DNA from: an uncultured Rhodopila sp.
GTDB taxonomy: Bacteria > Pseudomonadota > Alphaproteobacteria > Acetobacterales > Acetobacteraceae
DNA length: 64,000 nucleotides
Direction: 5' to 3'
NCBI RefSeq assembly: GCF_903944925.1
Contig: NZ_CAJATU010000155.1
Coordinates: 157,951-221,950, forward strand
Shown here: positions 9,649 to 20,447 of the stretch, in pieces
Layout of the letters: each line of letters opens with the position of its first letter
Numbering within the stretch: position 1 is the first letter of the stretch
Notes under the pieces: model-generated
Seen by the model: the letters and a program-made list of their open reading frames with translations, nothing else
Database searches by the model: none
Told to the model about the DNA's origin: nothing
Position numbers and translations under genes: made by a program

Positions 9649-9800
9649 GCGCTGGCGCGGCCCATAACAGTTGAGGCAGCTCGCAGCGCAGACGCCGAAT
9701 ACAGGCTTACGGGTTGCTTGCTCCCGTGTGGCCACCACGGTAAGGGACGCAGCGCCCGAACCGTCCTCTCCGCGGAACAGCCGGCAATGAGGTCATTTAT
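9649..9800 (+). promoter_or_regulatory. Leader of kup with hairpin potential
   Basis: The 152 bp before kup hold a short stem CCGTG (9724-9728) with CACGG (9736-9740) around a TGGCCAC loop, and further GC-rich complementary pieces (GCAGCGC...GCGCC types) on both sides. No known riboswitch class was recognised. It may just be a structured 5' leader; support is weak. Confidence 0.25.
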
Positions 9801-11690
9801 TTGAGCCACGATCTGCAGACCGCGGAAACCACCAAGTCTGTTCCGCGGATCGGGGTGCTGATGGCGGTGCTCGGCATCGTCTATGGCGACATCGGCACCA
9901 GCCCACTCTATGCGTTCAAGGCCAGCCTCCAGCTTTTCGACCCGACCCAGACCACCGCTGTCGAGATCTTTGGCGTGCTGTCGCTGATCTTCTGGTCGCT
10001 GATCATCATCGTGACGATCAAATATGTCTTCCTGGTGATGCGAGCCGACAACCGCGGCGAAGGCGGCATCCTGGCGCTCATGGCGCTGGCCCAGCGAGTC
10101 TCCGTCGGCGCAGCCACCAAAAGCGGGCTGGCGCTTGTCGGCATCGCCGGCGCCTGCCTGTTTTTTGGCGACGGGGTGATCACGCCCGCGATATCCGTGC
10201 TGTCGGCGGTGGAGGGGCTCGAGGTTTCCGCGCCGCAGCTCAAGCTATACGTCCTGCCGATAAGTGTTGCCGTTATCGTCGCCTTATTCGCTGCACAGTA
10301 TCAGGGCACCGGCCGCGTCGGCCGGGTGTTCGGGCCGATCATGGTGGTGTGGTTCCTTGTCATCGGCTTGGCGGGACTGCTCGAGATTATCCAATATCCG
10401 CTCGTGCTGAAGGCGGTTTCCCCGAGTTATGCTTTCGCCCTGTGCCTTCAGTATAAGGGGCTGGCCTTCTTCGTACTCGGCGCCGTGGTGCTGTGCGTTA
10501 CCGGAGCCGAGGCGCTATACGCCGATATGGGACATTTCGGCGCCAAGCCCATAAAGATCACTTGGCTGACCTTCGTGCTGCCCAGCCTGATCCTGAACTA
10601 TTTCGGCCAGGGCGCGCTGATGCTGCACGACCCGGCGGCGATCCAGAACCCGTTCTTCCTGCTGCAGCCCGAGTGGCTGCGGCTGCCGATGGTGATCCTG
10701 GCAACCCTGGCGACGGTAATCGCCAGCCAGGCGGTGATCTCCGGCGCGTTCTCGATGGCACGGCAGTGCATGCAGCTTGGCTTCCTGCCGCGCATGACGG
10801 TGCGCCATACCTCCAACATGGAGGAGGGCCAGATCTACGTGCCGCAGGTTAATACCGCGCTGGCGATCGGGGTCGTCCTGCTCGTGCTGGCGTTCAAGAC
10901 ATCGGACAATCTTGCCTCGGCCTACGGCATCGCCGTGACCGGCACCTTCCTGTGCACCGCGATCCTGGCGATGGTGGTGTTCCGCCGGCAGTTCCATTGG
11001 TCCCGCTTTGCCGCAATCTCCGTATTCGGTTCGCTGTTCATGATCGATACGGTCTTCTTTTCGGCCAACACGGTGAAGGTCGTCGAGGGCGGTTGGGTGC
11101 CGCTGGCAATGGGACTTGCGCTCACCGGGATGATGACATCGTGGAAACGCGGACGGGACCTGCTGCTGTCGCGCTGGAAGCAATCCAGCATGCCGCTGGC
11201 CCCGTTCCTGGCGCGGCTGCCGCAGTCGCGCATCATCCGGGTGCCCGGCTTGGCGGTGTTCATGACCAGCAACCCGGATTACGTGCCGACATCGCTGCTG
11301 CACAACCTCAAGCATAACAAGGTGCTGCACGAGAACGTCCTGTTCGTCACGGTTGAAAATGAGGACGTGCCGGAGGTTTCGCCGCAGCGCCGGACCGAGA
11401 CGGCGCTGCTTGCGCCCGGAATCCACCGCGTGATCCTGCGCTACGGATTCATGGAAAGCCCGAACATCCCGCGCGAACTGGAAAGCCTGACGGATGACCT
11501 CGGCGTGCGGGTTTCGCAGGCCAGCTACTTCCTGGGGCGCGAGGTGCTGGTGCCGGGCATGGCGCCGAAACTGCCCTGGTGGCGGCGTGCCCTGTTCCTG
11601 ATCATGGCCCGCAACGCCGTGCCGGCGACGGAGTTCTTCCGCATTCCGAGCGACCGCGTGGTTGAGCTGGGTGTCCGGATTACGATCTGA
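9801..11690 (+). CDS. kup: Potassium uptake protein Kup/Trk-D family
   Basis: A 629-residue KUP transporter, an inner-membrane K+/H+ symporter. The family signature [15 protein letters not shown] starts at residue ~25, followed by about twelve hydrophobic segments, [17 protein letters not shown], and a ~170-residue cytoplasmic C-terminal domain that includes the segment [16 protein letters not shown]. Initiation appears to be at TTG 9801 (GAGG ~9 nt upstream): the only nearby ATG (9787) is followed by a stop after five codons. It is convergent with the amidohydrolase gene, 27 bp apart, with no obvious terminator between. Confidence 0.95.
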   Translation: MSHDLQTAETTKSVPRIGVLMAVLGIVYGDIGTSPLYAFKASLQLFDPTQTTAVEIFGVLSLIFWSLIIIVTIKYVFLVMRADNRGEGGILALMALAQRVSVGAATKSGLALVGIAGACLFFGDGVITPAISVLSAVEGLEVSAPQLKLYVLPISVAVIVALFAAQYQGTGRVGRVFGPIMVVWFLVIGLAGLLEIIQYPLVLKAVSPSYAFALCLQYKGLAFFVLGAVVLCVTGAEALYADMGHFGAKPIKITWLTFVLPSLILNYFGQGALMLHDPAAIQNPFFLLQPEWLRLPMVILATLATVIASQAVISGAFSMARQCMQLGFLPRMTVRHTSNMEEGQIYVPQVNTALAIGVVLLVLAFKTSDNLASAYGIAVTGTFLCTAILAMVVFRRQFHWSRFAAISVFGSLFMIDTVFFSANTVKVVEGGWVPLAMGLALTGMMTSWKRGRDLLLSRWKQSSMPLAPFLARLPQSRIIRVPGLAVFMTSNPDYVPTSLLHNLKHNKVLHENVLFVTVENEDVPEVSPQRRTETALLAPGIHRVILRYGFMESPNIPRELESLTDDLGVRVSQASYFLGREVLVPGMAPKLPWWRRALFLIMARNAVPATEFFRIPSDRVVELGVRITI

Positions 11691-11717
11691 GGGTAACCAC
11701 CTTCGCCGGGAGTTTGA

Positions 11718-12824
11718 TCAGGGAACCGTCAGCCGATACACTCGCGCTGCCGTGCCACCATACAGCGCGGTCTTTTCCGCAGCGGATGCGCTGGCGGTGA
11801 TGCGCTTGAAGGCGTTCCACAGCTCGGTGTAGCCACAGGATTGCTTGTCCGGCGGAAAATTGCTCTCGAACATGCAGCGGCCCACGCCGAAGGCTTCGAT
11901 GCACGGCTCGATATAGGGACGCCACGCTGCGGCAAGTTCCTCGGATGAGGGCGGCACGTCACGCTCGGGGAAATCAAACCCAAACGACGTCATGCCGAGG
12001 CCGCCGAGTTTGACGTAGACGTTCGGGCACAGCGCCAACGCCGCGATGTCCTTTCGCCAATCCGCCAAGACCTCCTGCCTGCGGCCCGCATACGGTCCAA
12101 CCCCAAGCACGCCGCCGACATGATCGAGAATGATCGTGGTGTCGGGGAATGCCCGCGCCAGATCGATCGCATCGGGCAGTTGCGGATGATACTGCCACGC
12201 CTCGAACGACAGGCCGAGCCTGGCAAGCTGGCCGAAACCCTCGCGAAACGCCGGGTCGAGCAGCAGATGCGGCGGGACCTGGCGGGAGACGAACCTGCCC
12301 ACCGAATCGTTTGAGTCCCAGGCCGCGCCCTGCCGGATACCGCGAAACCGGCCGCCGCCAGCCGCGATCTCAGCCTCGAGGACCTCCCTTACCCGGGCGC
12401 CGGCGCGCAGATCGGCGTGGCCGACAATGCCCTCGGCGACACGGCAGGGGCCGTAGTTGCCCGATGCGCTCATCGCCGCGATGCCATTGACGAACTCGAC
12501 CTCGCCGATTGGCGCCATCTCGGTTGGACCGTGCTGGCGGTACATCGCCTGGCATTCCACGAAGACCGTGGCGACGATTCGGTGGCCGCCGCCGATGTCG
12601 GCCAGCAGGTCCGGCAGAAAGTAACGGCCGCGATGCAAGCTGTGCCACAGATGATGGTGCGGGTCGATAATCGACAGATCCGGTTCCAGCGCCTCTTCCG
12701 CCTGCCGCTTTTCCAGCCAGGATTTTAGATCGGCATCAAGACGGTAAAGCAGGCCTCGATACTCGCCCTTCGCGTCGCCGATTCGGTCCACTCGTTCCGC
12801 TCCCTCCGATTTTGGAGGCAGCAT
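11718..12824 (-). CDS. Amidohydrolase-superfamily TIM-barrel hydrolase (COG3618)
   Basis: A 368-residue metal-dependent hydrolase of the amidohydrolase-2 type (PDC hydrolase/lactonase-like). The first metal motif DPHHHLWH appears at residues ~54-61, ILDHVGG supplies the barrel His-Asp region, and GRCMFESNFPPDK near the C-terminus holds the family's late Asn/Phe-Pro motif. The substrate is unknown; lactones of sugar acids or aromatic-degradation intermediates are common in this family. There is a ~50-residue N-terminal extension before the barrel. No operon partner. Confidence 0.88.
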   Translation of the reverse strand: MLPPKSEGAERVDRIGDAKGEYRGLLYRLDADLKSWLEKRQAEEALEPDLSIIDPHHHLWHSLHRGRYFLPDLLADIGGGHRIVATVFVECQAMYRQHGPTEMAPIGEVEFVNGIAAMSASGNYGPCRVAEGIVGHADLRAGARVREVLEAEIAAGGGRFRGIRQGAAWDSNDSVGRFVSRQVPPHLLLDPAFREGFGQLARLGLSFEAWQYHPQLPDAIDLARAFPDTTIILDHVGGVLGVGPYAGRRQEVLADWRKDIAALALCPNVYVKLGGLGMTSFGFDFPERDVPPSSEELAAAWRPYIEPCIEAFGVGRCMFESNFPPDKQSCGYTELWNAFKRITASASAAEKTALYGGTAARVYRLTVP

Positions 12825-12892
12825 GAAGCGGCGGCCGCGGCATCGTCAACGTGCCGGGCGCCTGCTCAGGCCCCGGCACGCCGCTCCGGGAT

Positions 12893-13126
12893 TCACTCGC
12901 TGCGATAGGTCCCGTTGACCACGCTTGGCACGTCGGCCCGGCTGATGCCCATGTCCCAGAGCTGCCGATCGGTCGACTCGGACAGGGCCTGGAAATCGCG
13001 CGCCCGGCGGCGACGCTCGGCCCGGGCGCGGACAAACCGGTCGAGCGCGGCATGCAACCGGGTCCGCCAAATGGCGGCGTTATGTTGGCTATGATGATGG
13101 CTTTGCGTGCCTTCGTATAAATTCAT
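12893..13126 (-). CDS. DUF1127 (YjiS-like) small basic protein
   Basis: A 77-residue protein whose C-terminal half has the DUF1127 pattern: Arg-rich helix RARAERRRRARDFQAL followed by LSESTDRQLWDMGISRADV. In other alphaproteobacteria members of this family act as small RNA-binding or phosphate/carbon-metabolism proteins. Start at ATG 13126, with AAGGA 7 nt upstream; an open frame continues upstream without a better start. It is alone, with ~260 bp of gene-free DNA behind it. Confidence 0.85.
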   Translation of the reverse strand: MNLYEGTQSHHHSQHNAAIWRTRLHAALDRFVRARAERRRRARDFQALSESTDRQLWDMGISRADVPSVVNGTYRSE

Positions 13127-13389
13127 CCCACGATCCTTCGAATGTGCCGGGCAGGGCCCGGACGGGTGGCGAAGGACGCTCCTCTCATTGTGCACCGCAG
13201 CATAAAGGATATCGCCAGGGCGATTTCAAGGCTGACGGCATCCGGGCGCCACCGCCCGGATAGGACTCCGGAGGCCTTGCGCTCGCGGAAACGCCAGGCG
13301 GGAGGTTCGACCGCCTCATCTTCCATTTCGCCGGCCGGCGGGCGCGACGTGGAACCGCCGCCCGCGCCGGAACCAGATCCTGAACGGAC

Positions 13390-13800
13390 TTAACCGGCGG
13401 CCGCCGCGGCTTGCTCCCGGAACGGGTTGAACGGATTGCTCCTGGCGGCCGGGCGGGCTTTGCGGGCACTCCTCTCGCCGGCCGGCACTGCGACGAGGCG
13501 ACGCAACGGGCGTGTGTTTGCCGGACGTGCCGTTTGTTCCGGTTCCGCCGGCAGACCTTCCCGCCGCCGGCGATCCGCGATCCAGCGTTCGCCGCAACGC
13601 TTCAGGTCGTCCGGATGCATATCGAGACAATCTGCAACGATGAGGCGGGACTCCGCCCATTCCCCGCGACTAACGAAAAATGCCGCCGCCTGATTGAATA
13701 TGATCGACCCAACCGGCTCATTTTCCAGATCGGCTTTGGCCTGAAGCACCACTTGAGCCCACAAAAGGCGGTATGATTGTTGCGTTTCCTTGATAGGCAT
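13390..13800 (-). CDS. Conserved-looking hypothetical protein
   Basis: A 136-residue soluble protein of unknown function. The N-terminal ~85 residues look folded (helical; MHPDDLKRCGERWIADRR), while the C-terminal ~50 are Ala/Arg/Pro-rich and probably flexible. GGAG sits 6 nt before the ATG, which supports real translation. No family recognised. It is followed in the same direction by the DUF1127 gene after a gap. Confidence 0.65.
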   Translation of the reverse strand: MPIKETQQSYRLLWAQVVLQAKADLENEPVGSIIFNQAAAFFVSRGEWAESRLIVADCLDMHPDDLKRCGERWIADRRRREGLPAEPEQTARPANTRPLRRLVAVPAGERSARKARPAARSNPFNPFREQAAAAAG

Positions 13801-13876
13801 GTCGGTCTCCAGCTATCTTGATTGAGGGAGGCTCGAAGGCGTGCCGAATGTTACGTTGCAATACCCCAGTAACGAT

Positions 13877-14173
13877 CTATCCGCCGATGGCGGCGAGGGT
13901 CAGAGCGAGCGAGGTTGGAACGAAACAGATTGAGTTTGTGATTGGCTTTGCTGCATCGATTTGGACGAGTCCGGGGTGCGTGACCGGCCGCGTTGTTAGA
14001 TTTTCGTATTGGATGCGATCGTCTTGCACCGGGACCACCAGATTCCAGCCTGAACCACTCTGCGGCATCAAAACCGTCCCGAAAATATCGCCGGCGTGGC
14101 TGATGACGACGAGATGCTTCGGAGCGGAAACATCACGGTTGTATATCGGAATTTCGCCCGGCCGCAATGCCAT
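13877..14173 (-). CDS. Small hypothetical protein
   Basis: A 98-residue frame starting at ATG 14173 (an in-frame GTG lies 6 bp upstream). The sequence RPGEIPIYNRDVSAPKHLVV followed by a mixed beta-rich part and a hydrophobic C-terminus (SLALTLAAIGG) is protein-like, and codon use resembles neighbouring genes. The ribosome site is weak (GTGAGA). No family recognised; it could be spurious. Confidence 0.45.
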   Translation of the reverse strand: MALRPGEIPIYNRDVSAPKHLVVISHAGDIFGTVLMPQSGSGWNLVVPVQDDRIQYENLTTRPVTHPGLVQIDAAKPITNSICFVPTSLALTLAAIGG

Positions 14174-14390
14174 TCTCACAAAGACGTGATCACATCTATT
14201 GTGCTAAATCGTTACTGATGCGATTATGCAACTTTTGGGTCGACTCGGCTGCACTTTACCCGCCCCCTTGATACCACCCTTCGCCAACGACGGCGGCCAT
14301 GGCACAAGGCTCGGGATACCGCACGCCCGCGGCAACGCTGCTGACGAACCGCGGCAGCCGCCCTATCATGGCGGAAACGGAGATGAGTGA

Positions 14391-16238
14391 ATGCGCATGC
14401 GCTGGCGGTTTGTTTTGGTTGCCTGGCTCCTGGCCGGCGCGGGTACGGTTCACGCCCAGGCCCCGGCACCCGGTGAAGCCCCGTTGCGGACCTACGGTTT
14501 GTCGCTGCTCGGCACCCCGTCGCTGCCGGCAAACTTCAAGGCATTTCCCTACGTCAACCCGGACGCGCCGAAAGGCGGCGAAGTCGCGCTCAGCGCTATC
14601 GGCACCTTCGACAGCTTCAACCCGTTCATCGTCCGCGGCACCCCGGCGGCCGACGTTCTGCAGGTCTGGGACACGCTGCTCAAGCCCAACGCGGATGAGG
14701 CCGAGACCGAATACGGCCTGCTCGCGGGCGTCATCGAGCTGCCCGCCGACAGGATGGGCGTCGCCTTCGAACTGCGTCCGGAGGCGAAGTTCAACGATGG
14801 CACGCCCGTGACCGCCGACGACGTCGCCTGGACCTTCAACACCCTGCGGGACAAAGGGCGGCCGTTCTACCGGCAGTACTATGCCGATATCGCCTCGGTT
14901 GCGGTGGAGGGTCCACGGCGCGTGGTGTTCCGCTTCAAGTCCAGCACCAACCGCGAACTGCCGCTGATCATCGGCCAGATGCCGGTGCTGCCGAAGCACT
15001 GGTGGGAGGGCCGCGAGTTCGATCATCCGCTAACCGACCCGCCGCTCGGCTCCGGCGCCTACCGCGTCGGCCGCTTCGAGTTCGGCCGCACCCTGACGCT
15101 GGAACGGGTGCCGAATGTCTGGTCGAAGGACCTGCCGGTGATGCGCGGTCTCGATAATTTCGACACCCGCCGCACCGAATACTTCCGCGACGGGACGGTC
15201 GCGCTGGAGGCCTTCAAGGCCGGACAGATCGACTTCCGCCAGGAGAACGTCGCCAAGGATTGGGCCACTGCCTACGATTTTCCGGCGGTGCAGAAGGGGC
15301 TGGTGAAGAAGGAACTGCTGACGCACCGCCTGCCCACCGGCATGCAAGGCTTCGGCATGAATACCCGCCGGGCGATCTTCAACGATGTTCGCGTCCGCCA
15401 CGCTTTGGCCCTGGCGTTCGATTTCGAGTGGGCCAACGCCAACCTGTTCTACGGCAACTACACCCGCACCAGCAGCTATTTCAGCAACAGCGAACTCGCC
15501 TCCAGCGGCATCCCGGAGGGCGCCGAACTGGCCCTGCTGGACAAATACCGCAGCCAGTTGCCGGCCGATGTGTTCACCAAACCCTTCCAGCTTCCGGTCA
15601 CCGACGGATCCGGCAACAACCGCGAGCAGCTGCGCGCCGCCCTGGCGCTGCTGGAGGCGGCCGGCTGGAAAGTCCGCGACCGCAAGCTGGTGGATGCCAA
15701 CGGCAACCCGTTCAGCTTCGAAATCCTGCTGGATCAACCCGCCTTCGAGCGCGTCGCCCTGCCCTACGTCCAGTGGCTGTCGCGGCTGGGAATCGAGGCC
15801 AGGGTCCGCACGGTCGATCCGGCGCAGTTCCAGCGCCTGATCGACAGCTACGACTATGACATGATCGTCGTCACGCTGCCGCAATCCGAAAGCCCCGGCA
15901 ACGAGCAGAGCGGCTTCTGGACCTGCGACAGCGCCAAACAGGAAGGTGGCGACAACCTGATGGGCGTCTGCAGACCGATCATCGACGACCTCGTGCACCA
16001 AATCCTGGCATCGCCCAACCGCGCCGAACAGGTGACCGCAACCCGGGCCCTCGACCGCGCCCTGCTGGCCGGCTGGTATGTCGTACCGCAATGGCACCTG
16101 CAATCCGTGCGCGTCGCCTACTGGGACATCTTCGGCCGCCCCGACAGGCCAGTCCGCACCGGCCTCGCCTTCGACAGTTGGTGGATCGACCCCGCAAAAT
16201 CCGCCGCCGTAGCCACCGCCCGCCGGGCGGGGCCATGA
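14391..16238 (+). CDS. yejA: YejA-like peptide-binding protein of an ABC importer
   Basis: A 615-residue periplasmic binding protein of solute-binding family 5. The signal peptide runs to AHA-like VHAQA at residue ~24. Family marks are PKGGEVALSAIGTFDSFNPF and the C-terminal YDYDMIV and WYVPQWH segments. YejA binds peptides for the YejBEF transporter, which in enterobacteria takes up microcin C and antimicrobial peptides. Ribosome site GGAG 8 nt before the ATG. It is followed by yejB after a 247-bp gap full of palindromes. Confidence 0.94.
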   Translation: MRMRWRFVLVAWLLAGAGTVHAQAPAPGEAPLRTYGLSLLGTPSLPANFKAFPYVNPDAPKGGEVALSAIGTFDSFNPFIVRGTPAADVLQVWDTLLKPNADEAETEYGLLAGVIELPADRMGVAFELRPEAKFNDGTPVTADDVAWTFNTLRDKGRPFYRQYYADIASVAVEGPRRVVFRFKSSTNRELPLIIGQMPVLPKHWWEGREFDHPLTDPPLGSGAYRVGRFEFGRTLTLERVPNVWSKDLPVMRGLDNFDTRRTEYFRDGTVALEAFKAGQIDFRQENVAKDWATAYDFPAVQKGLVKKELLTHRLPTGMQGFGMNTRRAIFNDVRVRHALALAFDFEWANANLFYGNYTRTSSYFSNSELASSGIPEGAELALLDKYRSQLPADVFTKPFQLPVTDGSGNNREQLRAALALLEAAGWKVRDRKLVDANGNPFSFEILLDQPAFERVALPYVQWLSRLGIEARVRTVDPAQFQRLIDSYDYDMIVVTLPQSESPGNEQSGFWTCDSAKQEGGDNLMGVCRPIIDDLVHQILASPNRAEQVTATRALDRALLAGWYVVPQWHLQSVRVAYWDIFGRPDRPVRTGLAFDSWWIDPAKSAAVATARRAGP

Positions 16239-16273
16239 GGCAAGAAAAGGCCAGGGCGCTGTCCTGGACCCGC

Positions 16274-16294
16274 AAAGGGGGCGAGGCCCCCTTT
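16274..16294. repeat. GC-rich hairpin in the yejA-yejB gap
   Basis: A perfect 9-bp stem, AAAGGGGGC (16274-16282) against GCCCCCTTT (16286-16294), with a GAG loop. No T-run follows, so if it stops transcription it would only weaken read-through from yejA into yejBEF. It could also be a dispersed palindromic repeat unit. Confidence 0.7.
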
Positions 16295-16307
16295 GATCCC
16301 ACTGATT

Positions 16308-16382
16308 TAAGGCGCGTGGACGAGAGTGGGCGACTGTGTCGGTTGACACGACTGTGTCGCCCCCTCTCGTCCACTCGCCTTA
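16308..16382. repeat. 75-bp inverted repeat in the yejA-yejB gap
   Basis: Arms of 27 bp (16308-16334 and 16356-16382) are complementary except for two positions; the 21-bp centre contains a second copy of the 11-mer CGACTGTGTCG that also overlaps the inner end of the left arm. Outer ends read TAAGGCG and CGCCTTA. The form fits a REP/MITE-like element rather than a simple terminator. Confidence 0.75.
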
Positions 16383-16417
16383 GTCCAGGGTTCCATGGGT
16401 CGTCGGCCCTTGGCGGG

Positions 16418-16440
16418 CTTGGGCCGCGAAGCGGACCAAG
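16418..16440. repeat. Third hairpin in the yejA-yejB gap
   Basis: CTTGGGCCGC pairs with GCGGACCAAG across a GAA loop with one mismatch. It lies 45 bp before yejB. Together with the two preceding palindromes it fills most of the gap. Confidence 0.55.
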
Positions 16441-16485
16441 GGGAAGGAGCCCCCGCCTTGCTTACTTTGCCACAGGCCCAGCCTG

Positions 16486-17565
16486 ATGGGGGCGTATCTG
16501 CTGCGGCGGTTGTTGTTGGTGATTCCGACGTTGTTCGGGATCATTGCGATTAACTTTTTTGTCGTACAGTTCGCCCCGGGCGGCCCGGTGGAGCAGATGA
16601 TCTCTGAGCTGAAGGGTCGCGGCGGAGATGTTACCGGGCGCATGAGCGGGAGCGGGGGGGCGGAGTCGATGCCGTCGGGCGACGGCGCTTATCGTGGCGC
16701 GCGGGGCTTGGATCCGCATGTGGTTGCCGACATCAAGAAGATGTTCGGCTTCGACAAGCCGGCGCCCGAGCGGTTCGTGCTGATGCTGCGGGATTATCTG
16801 AGCTTCGATTTCGGGCGCAGCTTTTTTCGCGACGAGCCGGTGCTGCAATTGATCAAGGAGAAGATGCCGGTCTCTGTCTCGATCGGCCTTTGGTCCACGC
16901 TGCTGGTGTATTTCGTCTCGATTCCGCTGGGCATCGCCAAGGCGGTGCGGGACGGCAGCCGGTTCGACGTGGCGAGCAGTGCGGCGGTGCTGATTGGCTA
17001 TGCGGTGCCGGGGTTTTTGTTCGCCATCCTGCTGGTGGTGCTGTTTGCCGGCGGCAGCTTCGTGCAGTGGTTCCCCTTGCGCGGCCTGCACAGCGCGGGA
17101 ACCGAGACCTGGAGCATTCCGGCCCGCATTTTGGATTATCTCTGGCACATGGTGCTGCCGACGGTGGCGCTGGTTGTCGGTGGGTTTGCCGGTCTGACGG
17201 TGCTGACGAAGAACTGCTTCCTGGAGGAGATCCGCAAGCAATACGTCGTCACCGCCCGCGCCAAGGGTGCCAGCGAACAGCGCATCCTGTATCGCCACGT
17301 GTTCCGCAATGCGATGCTGCTGATCGTCGCCGGGTTTCCCTCGGCGTTCATCGGCATGCTGTTCTCCTCCGCCTTGCTGGTGGAGATTATCTTTTCCCTC
17401 GATGGCCTCGGGCTGCTGGGGTTTGAATCGGCGATCCGGCGCGACTATCCGGTGATGTTCGGGACATTGTATATGTTCACCCTGCTCGGCCTGCTGATGC
17501 AGATCGTCGGGGACATGCTGTACACCGTGGTTGATCCGCGCATCGATTTCGAGGCCAGACAGTAG
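16486..17565 (+). CDS. yejB: YejB-like ABC transporter permease
   Basis: A 359-residue inner-membrane permease of the peptide/nickel (DppB) class. It opens with the usual single helix [16 protein letters not shown], has a periplasmic part of ~100 residues, then five further helices. The EAA-type loop contacting the ATPase is seen in [19 protein letters not shown]. It forms the channel with YejE. yejE starts one base after its stop codon. Confidence 0.94.
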   Translation: MGAYLLRRLLLVIPTLFGIIAINFFVVQFAPGGPVEQMISELKGRGGDVTGRMSGSGGAESMPSGDGAYRGARGLDPHVVADIKKMFGFDKPAPERFVLMLRDYLSFDFGRSFFRDEPVLQLIKEKMPVSVSIGLWSTLLVYFVSIPLGIAKAVRDGSRFDVASSAAVLIGYAVPGFLFAILLVVLFAGGSFVQWFPLRGLHSAGTETWSIPARILDYLWHMVLPTVALVVGGFAGLTVLTKNCFLEEIRKQYVVTARAKGASEQRILYRHVFRNAMLLIVAGFPSAFIGMLFSSALLVEIIFSLDGLGLLGFESAIRRDYPVMFGTLYMFTLLGLLMQIVGDMLYTVVDPRIDFEARQ

Positions 17566-17566
17566 C

Positions 17567-18610
17567 ATGCATCTCTCGCCGCTGACGCGCCGCCGCCTGG
17601 CGATCTTCCGGGCGCATAAGCGGGGCTATTGGTCGCTGTGGATCTTCGTGGCGCTGTTTGGCGTGACACTGTTCGCCGAGTTTCTTGCCAATGACCGTCC
17701 GCTGCTGATCCGCTACGACGGGCATTGGTATGTGCCTGTGTTGCAGGACTACAGCGAGGACACGTTCGGCTCCGACTTCCTGCCGACGGATGCGGATTAT
17801 ACCGAGCCGGACGTGCAGGCGGCGATCGAGGCGAAGGGCTGGATGATCTGGCCGCCGATTCCCTACAGCTACAATACGGTCGTGAAGGGCTTGCGGACGC
17901 CCGCGCCGTCGCCGCCGGACGCGCAGAACCTGCTGGGGACCGACGACCAGGCGCGAGACGTGCTGGCCCGGGTGATCTACGGGTTCCGCATTTCCGTGCT
18001 GTTCGGCTTCACCCTGACCACGATCTCCTCGGTCATCGGCATTGCCGCCGGCGCCATCCAGGGCTTTCGCGGTGGCTTGGTGGATCTGCTGTTCCAGCGT
18101 TTCATCGAGATCTGGTCGGGGATGCCGCAGCTTTATCTGCTGATCATCCTAGGCAGCATCATCACGCCGAGCTTCGGGATATTGTTGATATTTCTGCTGT
18201 TGTTCAGCTGGATGAACCTGACCGGGGTAGTGCGGGCGGAGTTCCTGCGCGGCCGCAACCTGGACTATGTGCGCGCGGCGAAAGCGCTGGGCGTCTCCGA
18301 CCCGGCGGTGATGTGGCGGCACATCCTGCCCAACGCCATGGTCGCGACCCTGACGTTCCTGCCGTTCACGCTGTCAGGGTCGGTGACGATCCTCGCCAGC
18401 CTGGATTTCCTCGGCTTCGGCCTGCCGCCCGGGTCGCCGTCGCTGGGCGAACTGGTGTCGGAGGGAAAGAACAATCTCCAGGCGCCCTGGCTGGGGATCA
18501 CCGCGTTCGTGGTGCTTGGGGGATTGCTGACGCTGCTGGTGTTTGTGGGTGAGGCGGTGCGCGATGCGTTTGACCCGCGCAAGACGCCGGTGAATGGGTC
18601 GTTGAAGTGA
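17567..18610 (+). CDS. yejE: YejE-like ABC transporter permease
   Basis: A 347-residue DppC-class permease. The N-terminal cytoplasmic part LTRRRLAIFRAHKRGY is followed by a helix, a long periplasmic segment, and a five-helix core with the EAA loop AAKALGVSDPAVMWRHILPNA. ATG 17567 lies one base after the yejB stop (TAGCATG), so start assignment is firm although the frame is open further upstream. Partner of YejB. Confidence 0.94.
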   Translation: MHLSPLTRRRLAIFRAHKRGYWSLWIFVALFGVTLFAEFLANDRPLLIRYDGHWYVPVLQDYSEDTFGSDFLPTDADYTEPDVQAAIEAKGWMIWPPIPYSYNTVVKGLRTPAPSPPDAQNLLGTDDQARDVLARVIYGFRISVLFGFTLTTISSVIGIAAGAIQGFRGGLVDLLFQRFIEIWSGMPQLYLLIILGSIITPSFGILLIFLLLFSWMNLTGVVRAEFLRGRNLDYVRAAKALGVSDPAVMWRHILPNAMVATLTFLPFTLSGSVTILASLDFLGFGLPPGSPSLGELVSEGKNNLQAPWLGITAFVVLGGLLTLLVFVGEAVRDAFDPRKTPVNGSLK

Positions 18611-18683
18611 TGCCGTCGGCAAAATACGGCCGTCGGCTCGTTGTGCCCTGCGTGTCCCGGGTGCGCCACGTGCACCCAATGCC

Positions 18684-18783
18684 CTTTGTGTCATGGCCGG
18701 GCTTGGCCCGGCCATCCACGATTTTGGCTGGTTCGGCACCGCAAGCCATGGATGGCCGGGCCAAGCCCGGCCATGACACAAAG
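18684..18783. repeat. REP-like nested inverted repeat between yejE and yejF
   Basis: Perfect 35-bp inverted arms (18684-18718 and 18749-18783) flank a 30-bp spacer. Each arm is itself a hairpin: GGCCGGGC / GCCCGGCC around a 3-base loop. The core GGCCGGGCTTGGCCCGGCC inside CTTTGTGTCAT...CATCCA is, as I recall, a widely dispersed REP type in alphaproteobacteria. Here it splits an operon. Confidence 0.9.
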
Positions 18784-18833
18784 GCGGCGGTCCATGCCCA
18801 AACAGCGGCCATTGCTCAAGCGGCCCCCGCTCC

Positions 18834-20438
<1,605 letters not shown>

Positions 20439-20447
20439 TCGACAGGT

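Noticed and set aside
14256..16349. Two long minus-strand frames opposite yejA
   Set aside because: Shadow frames of the YejA gene; composition is Gly/Gln/Arg-rich and no start site is seen.
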